DNA from: UBA1738 sp045577675
GTDB taxonomy: Bacteria > Bacillota > Clostridia > UBA1381
Assembly: GCA_045577675.1 (NCBI GenBank)
Contig: JAZNIV010000019.1
Coordinates: forward strand, 1-6,497
DNA length: 6,497 nt
Reading direction: 5' to 3'
The position numbers and the translations under genes are program-made. Position 1 is the stretch's first letter, and every line of letters begins with the position of its first letter. Below are positions 1 through 5,653 of the stretch, piece after piece. The notes under the pieces are model-generated. The model did not search any database. It was not told the origin of the DNA and saw nothing but the letters and a program-made list of their open reading frames with translations.

Positions 1-432
1 ATTATGGCCGATGCCGACGTGGACGGCTCTCACATCAGAACACTTCTGCTTACCTTCTTCTTCAGATATATGCGTCCGCTTATCGAGAACGGAAATATTT
101 ATCTTGCTCAGCCGCCGCTTTATAAGGTGTTTAAGGGTAAAAACGCAAATCTGGTTGAAAAGTTTGCATATTCCGATATGGAAAGAGACGCACTTTTAGC
201 AGAAATGGGTAATGGTGCTAAGGTTCAGAGATATAAGGGTCTTGGTGAGATGGACCCGCCGGAGCTTTGGGAAACAACAATGAACCCTGAAACAAGAACA
301 ATGCTTCGTGTTGAGCTTGAAGATGCAATTGCTGCTGACCAGATATTTACTGTTTTGATGGGCGATAAGGTTGAACCAAGACGTGAATTTATCGAAAAGC
401 ACGCAAAGTATGTTTCAAATCTGGATATTTAA
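1..432 (+). CDS. gyrB: DNA gyrase subunit B, C-terminal fragment (5' end outside window)
   Basis: This is the last 143 codons of the ATPase/TOPRIM subunit of a type II topoisomerase. GyrB pairs with GyrA to introduce negative supercoils into DNA using ATP. The reading frame is open from base 1, so the ATG at base 4 is an internal Met and not the start. Visible at the start is the TOPRIM metal-binding motif DADVDGSHIRT (fragment residues 4-14; three Asp coordinate Mg2+), followed by LLLTFFFRYM. The conserved QRYKGLGEM block (residues 76-84) follows, then the family C-terminus with LMGDKVEPRREFIE and a final NLDI. A family member is about 640 residues long, so roughly 500 are missing. The EPRREFIE...NLDI ending favours GyrB over the paralogue ParE, but a fragment this short cannot settle that. 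The gene stops in TAA and runs straight into a terminator. No gyrA follows within the window. Confidence 0.85.
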   Translation: MMADADVDGSHIRTLLLTFFFRYMRPLIENGNIYLAQPPLYKVFKGKNANLVEKFAYSDMERDALLAEMGNGAKVQRYKGLGEMDPPELWETTMNPETRTMLRVELEDAIAADQIFTVLMGDKVEPRREFIEKHAKYVSNLDI

Positions 433-436
433 TAAT

Positions 437-477
437 AAAAAAAACTACCTGTTCATTTTGTTTGACAGGTAGTTTTT
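437..477. terminator. Bidirectional intrinsic terminator between convergent gyrB and his operon
   Basis: A perfect inverted repeat pairs bases 440-452 with 465-477 (13 bp, core ACTACCTGT/ACAGGTAGT), leaving a 12-base loop. On the + strand the hairpin ends in a run of five T (473-477) just after gyrB. On the - strand the A run at 437-444 becomes eight U just after the hisJ stop. The element therefore looks able to end transcripts arriving from both sides. It fills nearly all of the 51-base space between the two stop codons. Confidence 0.88.
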
Positions 478-483
478 ACGTTA

Positions 484-1248
484 TCAAATATTAAATCCGA
501 GTGATTTTGCAAAGCTTAAATACTTTTCAAATTCAAAGCAAAGCGTGTCCTTGCTGTGTGAATCACTTGAAAGAATTACATTTCCGCCTTTGTCTTTAAT
601 ATATTCAAGAATTTCTTGTGAGGGATAGGGGACAGATTTATAGCCTCTTGAAATAGCTCCTGTGTTAATCTCAAAAGGAATATTACACTTTATAAGCTCA
701 TCTATGGCCGCACGATAGGCAGAAATATATCTTGGGTTGTTCTCATCAAAAAGAGGTTTTTTTTCATTAAACTTTGTAACCAAATCAAAATGTCCGATTA
801 TATCAGCATTTGTTTTTTGAAAAACTCTTGAAACTGTCCTATAATAGTCCTCGCAAAGTGAATAAATATCACCGCCGTAATATTTTTCGCAGGAAGCCTT
901 TAAAATTTCCGCATCGTCATCTATTGAAAAATAGTCATTTCCAACCTTGAGATAATGAACAGAGCCGATGATGTAGTCAAATTCGTCTGTCGGCATTTCG
1001 GAATAAAAATCCTGCTCCACACCGCAAAGAATTTCAATTTTACCTGAGTATTTTTCTTTGAGTGCAGAAATTTCTGACTTATAACTCTCAATACTTTCCT
1101 TTTTCATACAATAGCTTTCGTCAAAAAATGTGTAGGAATGAGCTGAAAAACCTATTGTATCAAGCCCTTTTGAAATTGCGGCAAGCACCACTTCTTCAGG
1201 TGTGTTTTTTCCGTCACAAAAGGTGGTATGAACGTGCAAATCCTTCAT
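484..1248 (-). CDS. hisJ: Histidinol-phosphatase, PHP family
   Basis: Predicted to hydrolyse L-histidinol phosphate to L-histidinol, step 8 of histidine synthesis, in the cytoplasm. The 254-residue protein shows the metal-site motifs of the polymerase-and-histidinol-phosphatase (PHP) fold in order: DLHVHTTFCDG (H5, H7, D12), GFSAHS (H37), GVEQD (E78), GSVHYL (H98), GHFDLV (H153), FEINTGA (192-198) and the closing SSDSH (D229, H231). Length is near that of the Bacillus/Lactococcus HisJ/HisK type (about 268 residues). It is unrelated to the HAD-type phosphatase domain fused to HisB in enterobacteria. It is the last gene of the operon, and its ATG shares one base with the hisIE stop (TAATG). Family N-termini begin right at the HxH motif, which fixes this start. 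PHP proteins also include other phosphoesterases, but the position at the end of a his operon lacking any other phosphatase makes the assignment strong. Confidence 0.9.
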   Translation of the reverse strand: MKDLHVHTTFCDGKNTPEEVVLAAISKGLDTIGFSAHSYTFFDESYCMKKESIESYKSEISALKEKYSGKIEILCGVEQDFYSEMPTDEFDYIIGSVHYLKVGNDYFSIDDDAEILKASCEKYYGGDIYSLCEDYYRTVSRVFQKTNADIIGHFDLVTKFNEKKPLFDENNPRYISAYRAAIDELIKCNIPFEINTGAISRGYKSVPYPSQEILEYIKDKGGNVILSSDSHSKDTLCFEFEKYLSFAKSLGFNI

Positions 1249-1898
1249 TACTTTGTCATTTTCTCCTGTTTGATTTTGTGGTCGATAACGTGACGTGATG
1301 CAAGCTCTCTGTGAATATCCTCAAGAGAAATGCCCATTTCAATCATCAGTACCATTACGTGATATGCAAGGTCGGCAATTTCATATATTGTTTCCTTTTT
1401 GTCATCTGCCTTTGCAGCGATTATAACCTCGGTATTTTCCTCACCCACCTTTTTTAAAATTTTATCAAGTCCTTTTTCAAAAAGATAGGTAGTATATGAG
1501 CCCTCCTGCTTATTGATTTTTCTGCCACGGATAAGCTCCATCAGACTTTCATATGAAAATTCAGAAAGTGTTTCACTTTCCCATACAGGCTTTTCAAAGC
1601 ACGAATCTGTACCCTTGTGGCAGGCAGGCCCGTCTTTTTCTACAACTACTACAAGTGCATCGTTATCGCAGTCGGCAGTAATAGATACAATATGCTGATA
1701 ATTACCGCTTGTTTCGCCCTTTAACCATAATTCGTTCCTTGAACGGCTGTAAAAACAGGTAAGTCCTTTTTCCATAGAAATTTTAAGGCTTTCCCTGTTC
1801 ATATATGCAAGGGTTAAAACCTTTTTTGTGACAGAATCAACCACAATTGCAGGGATTAAACCCTTTTCATCAAATTTGAGTTCATCAATGTTTAACAT
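1248..1898 (-). CDS. hisI: Bifunctional phosphoribosyl-AMP cyclohydrolase / phosphoribosyl-ATP pyrophosphatase (HisIE)
   Basis: This fusion protein of 216 residues performs steps 2 and 3. The HisE half removes pyrophosphate from phosphoribosyl-ATP and the HisI half opens the adenine ring of phosphoribosyl-AMP. The N-terminal HisI domain (about 10-105) shows LAYMN, FYSRSR, LWLKGETSGN and the metal motif ADCDND. There D76, D78 and D80 match the Mg2+ ligands, and C77, C93 and C100 (the last two in GPACHKGTDSCF) match the Zn2+ ligands. The C-terminal HisE domain (about 115-205) shows KILKKVGEENTEVIIAAK and YEIADLAYHVMVLM, the helical acidic metal site of the MazG-like pyrophosphatase family. The start has a good SD, AAAGGAG at 1912-1906, seven bases before the ATG and overlapping the hisF stop; the intergenic gap is 12 bases. 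Both domains look intact, so both activities are expected. The symbol hisIE is also used. Confidence 0.95.
   Translation of the reverse strand: MLNIDELKFDEKGLIPAIVVDSVTKKVLTLAYMNRESLKISMEKGLTCFYSRSRNELWLKGETSGNYQHIVSITADCDNDALVVVVEKDGPACHKGTDSCFEKPVWESETLSEFSYESLMELIRGRKINKQEGSYTTYLFEKGLDKILKKVGEENTEVIIAAKADDKKETIYEIADLAYHVMVLMIEMGISLEDIHRELASRHVIDHKIKQEKMTK
1263..1267 (-). promoter_or_regulatory. Distant Shine-Dalgarno-like site for hisJ
   Basis: The only purine-rich SD match upstream of the hisJ ATG is AGGAG, which lies inside the end of hisIE and is separated from the ATG by 14 bases instead of the usual 6-9. It sits 3 bases before an ATG that is in the hisIE frame (its Met214). Translation of hisJ probably depends on ribosomes finishing hisIE at the overlapping TAATG. 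The coupling is inferred. Confidence 0.4.
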
Positions 1899-1910
1899 AA
1901 TCAGTCTCCT

Positions 1911-2669
1911 TTATAATCTAATCGGAATATTTTCTTTTGAAAGCTCTTTTTTCAGGTCTGATATTGAAACCTCACCAAAATGAAAAATTGATGCGGCAAG
2001 TCCTGCGTCAACCTTGGGCAGGGTTTTAAAGAGCTTTGTAAAATCTGCAATCCCGCCTGCGCCGCCTGAGGCTATTACAGGAACATTTACAGCATTTGAA
2101 ACCGCATCTAACATTTCAAGGTCAAATCCTTTTTTTACACCGTCTGTGTCGATTGAGTTTAAAACAACCTCTCCTGCACCGTTTCCGACGCACCGTTTAA
2201 TCCACTCAATTGCCTCCATACCGGTGTTTTCTCTGCCACCTTTTGCGAAAACTTTAAAAACTCCGTCAACACGCTTTACATCAGCGGAAATAACAACACA
2301 TTGGTCGCCGTAAAGCTTAGCTGCTTCATATATTAAGTCGGGATTTTTAATTGCTCCTGAATTTACGCTGACCTTATCGGCACCGCATTTTAAAACGCGG
2401 TCAAAATCCGAAACTGTATTAATGCCGCCGCCAACTGTGAGCGGAATAAAGATAGTTTGTGCAACCTTAGTGAGAATGTCAGTAAAAAGTGCTCTTCCTT
2501 CGCTTGATGCGGTAATGTCATAAAAAACAAGCTCGTCAGCACCGTTTTCAGAATAATATTTAGCAAGCTCAACAGGCGAGGAAACGTCGGACAGCCCCTT
2601 AAAATTAACGCCCTTTACAACTCGTCCGTCCTTTACGTCAAGACAGGGAATAATTCTTTTTGTTATCAT
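1911..2669 (-). CDS. hisF: Imidazole glycerol phosphate synthase, cyclase subunit HisF
   Basis: HisF is the synthase half of the HisH-HisF complex. It uses ammonia delivered from HisH to convert PRFAR into imidazole glycerol phosphate and AICAR (step 5). The 252 residues match the usual 250-255. The (beta/alpha)8-barrel signature is clear: RIIPCLDVKDGRVVKG at the N-terminus with catalytic D11, the first phosphate-binding loop TVGGGI (78-83), SADVK with catalytic D130, and the second phosphate site ASGGAGG (200-206). The C-terminal DAGLAASIFHFGE stretch (221-233) is typical except that Gly223 stands where Ala is common. The ATG overlaps the hisA stop as ATGA, with GAGG seven bases upstream. 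The hisH partner gene is in the same operon, separated by hisA, as is common. Confidence 0.97.
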   Translation of the reverse strand: MITKRIIPCLDVKDGRVVKGVNFKGLSDVSSPVELAKYYSENGADELVFYDITASSEGRALFTDILTKVAQTIFIPLTVGGGINTVSDFDRVLKCGADKVSVNSGAIKNPDLIYEAAKLYGDQCVVISADVKRVDGVFKVFAKGGRENTGMEAIEWIKRCVGNGAGEVVLNSIDTDGVKKGFDLEMLDAVSNAVNVPVIASGGAGGIADFTKLFKTLPKVDAGLAASIFHFGEVSISDLKKELSKENIPIRL

Positions 2670-3379
2670 TTTGCCACCTCAATTGCTTCCTTTATGGATA
2701 TTGCACCAGTATAGTATGCTTTGCCGATTATTGCACCATAGATGTTAAGCCCTGCAAGCTTTTTCACATCATCAATAGAGGATACTCCGCCTGATGCTGT
2801 TATATTCATACTGAATTTTTCGGATAGGATTTTGTAAAGCTCATGGTTTGTACCCTGCATAGCACCGTCCTTTGATATGTCTGTGCATATGAGAGTCGAA
2901 ACTCCGATATTCTGCATTTTTTCGCAAAAATCAAGGCAGGAAAATTCCGACTTTTCGGTCCAGCCCTTTATGGCAACATAGCCGTCCTTTATATCAACAC
3001 CAACTGCAATCTTATCGCCGTATTTTTTCACAGCCTCAATTAAAAATTCTTCATCATTAACCGCTGCAGTGCCTAAAATCACCCTGTCAACACCGGCTAA
3101 GATGTATTCATCAATAACAGCCATACTGCGTATTCCGCCGCCTACTTCAACAAATAAATTACAGCTTTTTACAATATCCTTTATTGTATCGAGGTTGGGA
3201 GTAGTGCCGTCCTTTGCACCTTCAAGGTCAACTATGTGAATGAATTTTGCACCCTGTTTTTCAAAATCCTGTGCAAATTCCGACGGGTTATCGCTGTAGA
3301 CAGTCATCTTGTTGTAGTCGCCTTTTAAAAGACGTACAGCCTTGCCGTCAAATAAATCTATTGCGGGAAATATGTTCAT
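2666..3379 (-). CDS. hisA: ProFAR isomerase HisA
   Basis: Isomerises the aminoaldose ProFAR to the aminoketose PRFAR (step 4) by an Amadori rearrangement; cytoplasmic. The 237-residue protein is close to the family norm of about 240. It is a (beta/alpha)8 barrel homologous to HisF. Visible are PAIDLFDGKAVRL at the N-terminus (catalytic base D8), HIVDLEGAKDG (48-58), the first phosphate loop EVGGGIR (78-84), VGVDIKDG (catalytic acid D129), TDISKDGAMQGTN (166-178) and the second phosphate loop ASGGVSS (195-201). The KDGAMQGTN block separates it from HisF, and the absence of tryptophan-pathway neighbours argues against a PriA-type dual enzyme. GGAGG lies seven bases before the ATG, which overlaps the hisH stop as ATGA. 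The same ATGA overlap joins it to hisF downstream. Confidence 0.97.
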   Translation of the reverse strand: MNIFPAIDLFDGKAVRLLKGDYNKMTVYSDNPSEFAQDFEKQGAKFIHIVDLEGAKDGTTPNLDTIKDIVKSCNLFVEVGGGIRSMAVIDEYILAGVDRVILGTAAVNDEEFLIEAVKKYGDKIAVGVDIKDGYVAIKGWTEKSEFSCLDFCEKMQNIGVSTLICTDISKDGAMQGTNHELYKILSEKFSMNITASGGVSSIDDVKKLAGLNIYGAIIGKAYYTGAISIKEAIEVAK

Positions 3380-3999
3380 ATTTTAACCTCCATTTCACAG
3401 AAAGCACGAAGTATATTAAGCCCGACATCACCGCTTTTTTCTGGGTGGAACTGACAGCCGAAAACATTACCGCAGCTTACAGCAGCGGTAAGCTCTGCTC
3501 CGTATTCTGATGTGGCAATAACGCTTTCATCACAATTTGCACCATAAAATGAATGAACAAAATATACAAAATCTCCGTCTTTAATATATTTAAAAATAGG
3601 AGCGGTTTTTCCTTTGAATTTTAGTGCGTTCCAGCCGATATGCGGAATTTTATAGTCTTTGGGAATTACGTCGGAAATAGGGCGGATTTCACCTTTTATA
3701 AGCCCCAGTCCTTTGTGCTCGCCGTATTCAAAGCTTTTCTCAAAAAGCAGCTGCATTCCAAGACAGATTCCCAAAATCGGTTTTCCAAGCTTTGCCTGTT
3801 CCTTTAAGACATATGCAAGACCTGTTTTATCAAGCTTTTCTGCAGCATCGCCGAATGCACCGACACCGGGCAGGATTATTTTATCGGCCTTTCTTAAAAT
3901 ATCCTCATCTCCTGTAACGATAACCTCCTGATTTATTGCCGCAAAGGAGCTTTTTAAAGAGAAAAGGTTCCCAACTCCGTAGTCTGTAATTGCAATCAT
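3376..3999 (-). CDS. hisH: Imidazole glycerol phosphate synthase, glutamine amidotransferase subunit HisH
   Basis: Class I glutaminase subunit (207 residues) that releases ammonia from glutamine and channels it into the HisF barrel. The catalytic triad is present: nucleophile C79 in GICLGMQLLFE, and H185 and E187 in GCQFHPEKSGDVG. The N-terminal ITDYGVGNLFS and the oxyanion-strand region LPGVGAFGDA (43-52) are typical of HisH, as is PHIGWN (119-124), which distinguishes it from GuaA, CarA or TrpG. Its ATG directly abuts the hisB stop (TAAATG, zero bases between). Its AAAGGAG ribosome site lies in the last codons of hisB, eight bases upstream. Confidence 0.97.
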   Translation of the reverse strand: MIAITDYGVGNLFSLKSSFAAINQEVIVTGDEDILRKADKIILPGVGAFGDAAEKLDKTGLAYVLKEQAKLGKPILGICLGMQLLFEKSFEYGEHKGLGLIKGEIRPISDVIPKDYKIPHIGWNALKFKGKTAPIFKYIKDGDFVYFVHSFYGANCDESVIATSEYGAELTAAVSCGNVFGCQFHPEKSGDVGLNILRAFCEMEVKI

Positions 4000-4587
4000 T
4001 TATAGCACTCCTTTAGTTGAGGGGATTTCATCCTTATAGTCGCTGTCGATAGAAACGGCAGCTTTTAAGCTTCTTGCAACAGATTTAAACGCACCCTCAA
4101 TTATGTGGTGTGAGTTAACTCCCGAAAGCTGCTTTATATGCAGTGTGCATTTTGAATTGCGGACAAAGGCAAGGAAAAACTCAAGTGTCAGCTCTGTATC
4201 AAACGAGCCAACCTTTTCAGACGGAATTTCAAGTCCGTATTCAAGGTGTGAACGGCCAGATAAGTCAACAGCTGATAAAATCAGGGCTTCGTCCATTGGC
4301 AGAATTATACTGCCGTAGCGGACAATTCCTTTTTTTTCGCCAAGAGCCTTTGAAAATGCCTCACCAAGGGCAATTCCAATGTCCTCAACGGTGTGGTGGT
4401 CATCAACATCTGTGTCGCCGATACATTTTAATTCAATGTCAAATCTTGCGTGCTTTGCAAAAAGCGTTAGCATATGATTCAAAAATCCACAGCCCGTATC
4501 AATTTCGCTTTTTCCGCTTCCGTCAATATTAAGCTTTAAGCTAATATCGGTTTCAGCGGTTTTTCTGTTAATTTCTGCAGTTCTCAT
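4000..4587 (-). CDS. hisB: Imidazoleglycerol-phosphate dehydratase (monofunctional HisB)
   Basis: Dehydrates imidazole glycerol phosphate to imidazole acetol phosphate (step 6). The 195 residues correspond to the dehydratase alone, with no fused HAD phosphatase domain, so step 8 must be done by another protein, here the PHP enzyme at the operon end. Visible are GCGFLNHML (32-40), the first Mn-binding motif DDHHTVED (62-69), DLSGRSHLEY (108-117), LEFFLAF (135-141), the second metal motif NSHHIIEGAFKS (158-169) and the C-terminal PSTKG (189-193). GGAGG lies seven bases before the ATG, which overlaps the hisC stop as ATGA. The repeated HisB half-domains each keep their His-His pair, so the enzyme should be active. 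Confidence 0.97.
   Translation of the reverse strand: MRTAEINRKTAETDISLKLNIDGSGKSEIDTGCGFLNHMLTLFAKHARFDIELKCIGDTDVDDHHTVEDIGIALGEAFSKALGEKKGIVRYGSIILPMDEALILSAVDLSGRSHLEYGLEIPSEKVGSFDTELTLEFFLAFVRNSKCTLHIKQLSGVNSHHIIEGAFKSVARSLKAAVSIDSDYKDEIPSTKGVL
4008..4014 (-). promoter_or_regulatory. Ribosome binding site of hisH embedded in the hisB C-terminal codons
   Basis: AAAGGAG ends eight bases before the hisH ATG and lies wholly inside hisB, in the codons for Lys-Gly-Val of the conserved STKG-type C-terminus. The strong match supports the hisH start and implies that hisH is read by ribosomes at or near hisB termination. Confidence 0.7.
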
Positions 4588-5648
4588 ATTTGTACCTCCA
4601 ATATTTTTTTAATGGTATCAATAAGCTTTTGCATTTGCTCTTTTGTTCCGATTGTTATGCGGTTATACTGACAAATCTCAGGCTTATCAAAGTGACGGAT
4701 GAGTATGCCGTTTTCCTTTAGCTTGAGGTAAAGCTCCTTTCCGTCAAGCTCAGGATGCTTTGCAAAAACAAAGTTTGCACCTGATTCTGTCAGGGTAAAA
4801 CCGAGGCTTTTTAATGCATTTTTAGTAAATTCACGATTTTTGATTACAGCTTCGCAATTTGTTTTTGTGTATTCAAAATCCTCCATTACACCAAGACCTG
4901 CCGCCATTGTCATACGATTGATGTTATAGGGGTTAGTGGAATATTTTATGGTGTTAAGGTCCTGTATAAGTGACTTTTGACCAACACCAAAGCCCAGTCT
5001 TGCACCCGCCATAGAACGGGATTTTGAGAAGGTCTGCGTTACCAAAAGATTATCATATTTATGAATAAGCGGAACACAGCTTTCATTTCCAAAGTCTACA
5101 TATGCTTCATCAATTACAACGATGCTGTCAGGATTTGACTTGACAATTTTTTCTATTTCTGACTTGGTAAGTGCGATTCCTGTAGGTGCATTGGGGTTTG
5201 CAATAAAGATTGTCTTATTTATTCCAATGTAGTCGTCTGCGTCTATTGTGAAGTCATCCTTTAGCGGAATTTCTTCATATGGAATATTGTTAATTTCCGC
5301 AAAAACAGGATAAAATCCGTATGTTATATCAGGGAATACTGCAGGATGCGAGCTATCACAGTATGCCATAAATGCGAAATTCAATATTTCGTCCGAGCCG
5401 TTTGTCAAAAGCACCTCGTCAGCATTTACGCCGAGCGTATCTGCTACGGCTTTTGTAAGCTCACGACACTCAGGGTCAGGGTAAAGCTCAAGCTTTTCAG
5501 CTGCCTTTTTTGCATATTCCTGTGCTTTTTTTGAAGGCGGAAAAGGGGATTCATTTGTATTAAGCTTAATATATTCCATTTCCTTTGGCTGCTCGCCCGG
5601 GGTGTAGGGAATAAGCTTTTCAAATTTACTGCTAAAAAATCTGCTCAC
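4584..5648 (-). CDS. hisC: Histidinol-phosphate aminotransferase
   Basis: PLP-dependent transfer of an amino group from glutamate to imidazole acetol phosphate, giving histidinol phosphate (step 7). From the chosen start the protein is 354 residues, the usual size. Fold-type I aminotransferase motifs are present (numbered from this start): KLNTNESP (28-35), LYPDPECRELTKA (55-67), LTNGSDEIL (81-89), NPNAPTG (151-157), the PLP ring partner D180 in VIDEAY, the Schiff-base lysine K209 in TFSKSRSMAGARLGF, and the carboxylate-binding Arg in NRITIG (329-334). Two GTG codons are possible starts, at 5657 and 5648. The second is preferred because AGGAG lies eight bases upstream and the protein then begins MSRFF, as close relatives do; the first overlaps that ribosome site. 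HisC enzymes can also act on aromatic amino acids, but operon context makes histidine the main role. Confidence 0.95.
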   Translation of the reverse strand: MSRFFSSKFEKLIPYTPGEQPKEMEYIKLNTNESPFPPSKKAQEYAKKAAEKLELYPDPECRELTKAVADTLGVNADEVLLTNGSDEILNFAFMAYCDSSHPAVFPDITYGFYPVFAEINNIPYEEIPLKDDFTIDADDYIGINKTIFIANPNAPTGIALTKSEIEKIVKSNPDSIVVIDEAYVDFGNESCVPLIHKYDNLLVTQTFSKSRSMAGARLGFGVGQKSLIQDLNTIKYSTNPYNINRMTMAAGLGVMEDFEYTKTNCEAVIKNREFTKNALKSLGFTLTESGANFVFAKHPELDGKELYLKLKENGILIRHFDKPEICQYNRITIGTKEQMQKLIDTIKKILEVQI

Positions 5649-5653
5649 GTTAT

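Noticed and set aside
196..402. Open frame on the - strand opposite gyrB, considered as a small antisense gene.
   Set aside because: It is fully contained within conserved gyrB coding sequence and resembles no family I know. It is a shadow of the gyrB frame.
2014..2313. Longest + strand open frame (99 codons) opposite hisF.
   Set aside because: It is a shadow frame inside an unambiguous, motif-complete hisF, and its proline/serine-rich composition is typical of antisense reading.
2666..3379. HisA considered as a dual-function PriA-type isomerase serving both histidine and tryptophan synthesis.
   Set aside because: It sits in a full his operon and has ordinary HisA motifs. PriA is known mainly from actinobacteria, and nothing visible supports a second role.
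3474..3494. Inverted repeat AGCTTAC / GTAAGCT with a 7-base loop inside hisH, considered as an internal terminator or regulatory hairpin.
   Set aside because: It has only a 7-bp stem, lies within well-conserved hisH coding sequence, and has no T run following it on either strand. It is likely a chance result of codon use.
4143..4532. 129-codon + strand frame opposite hisB.
   Set aside because: It mirrors the complete hisB coding sequence, overlaps another spurious frame on the same strand, and has no recognisable motif.
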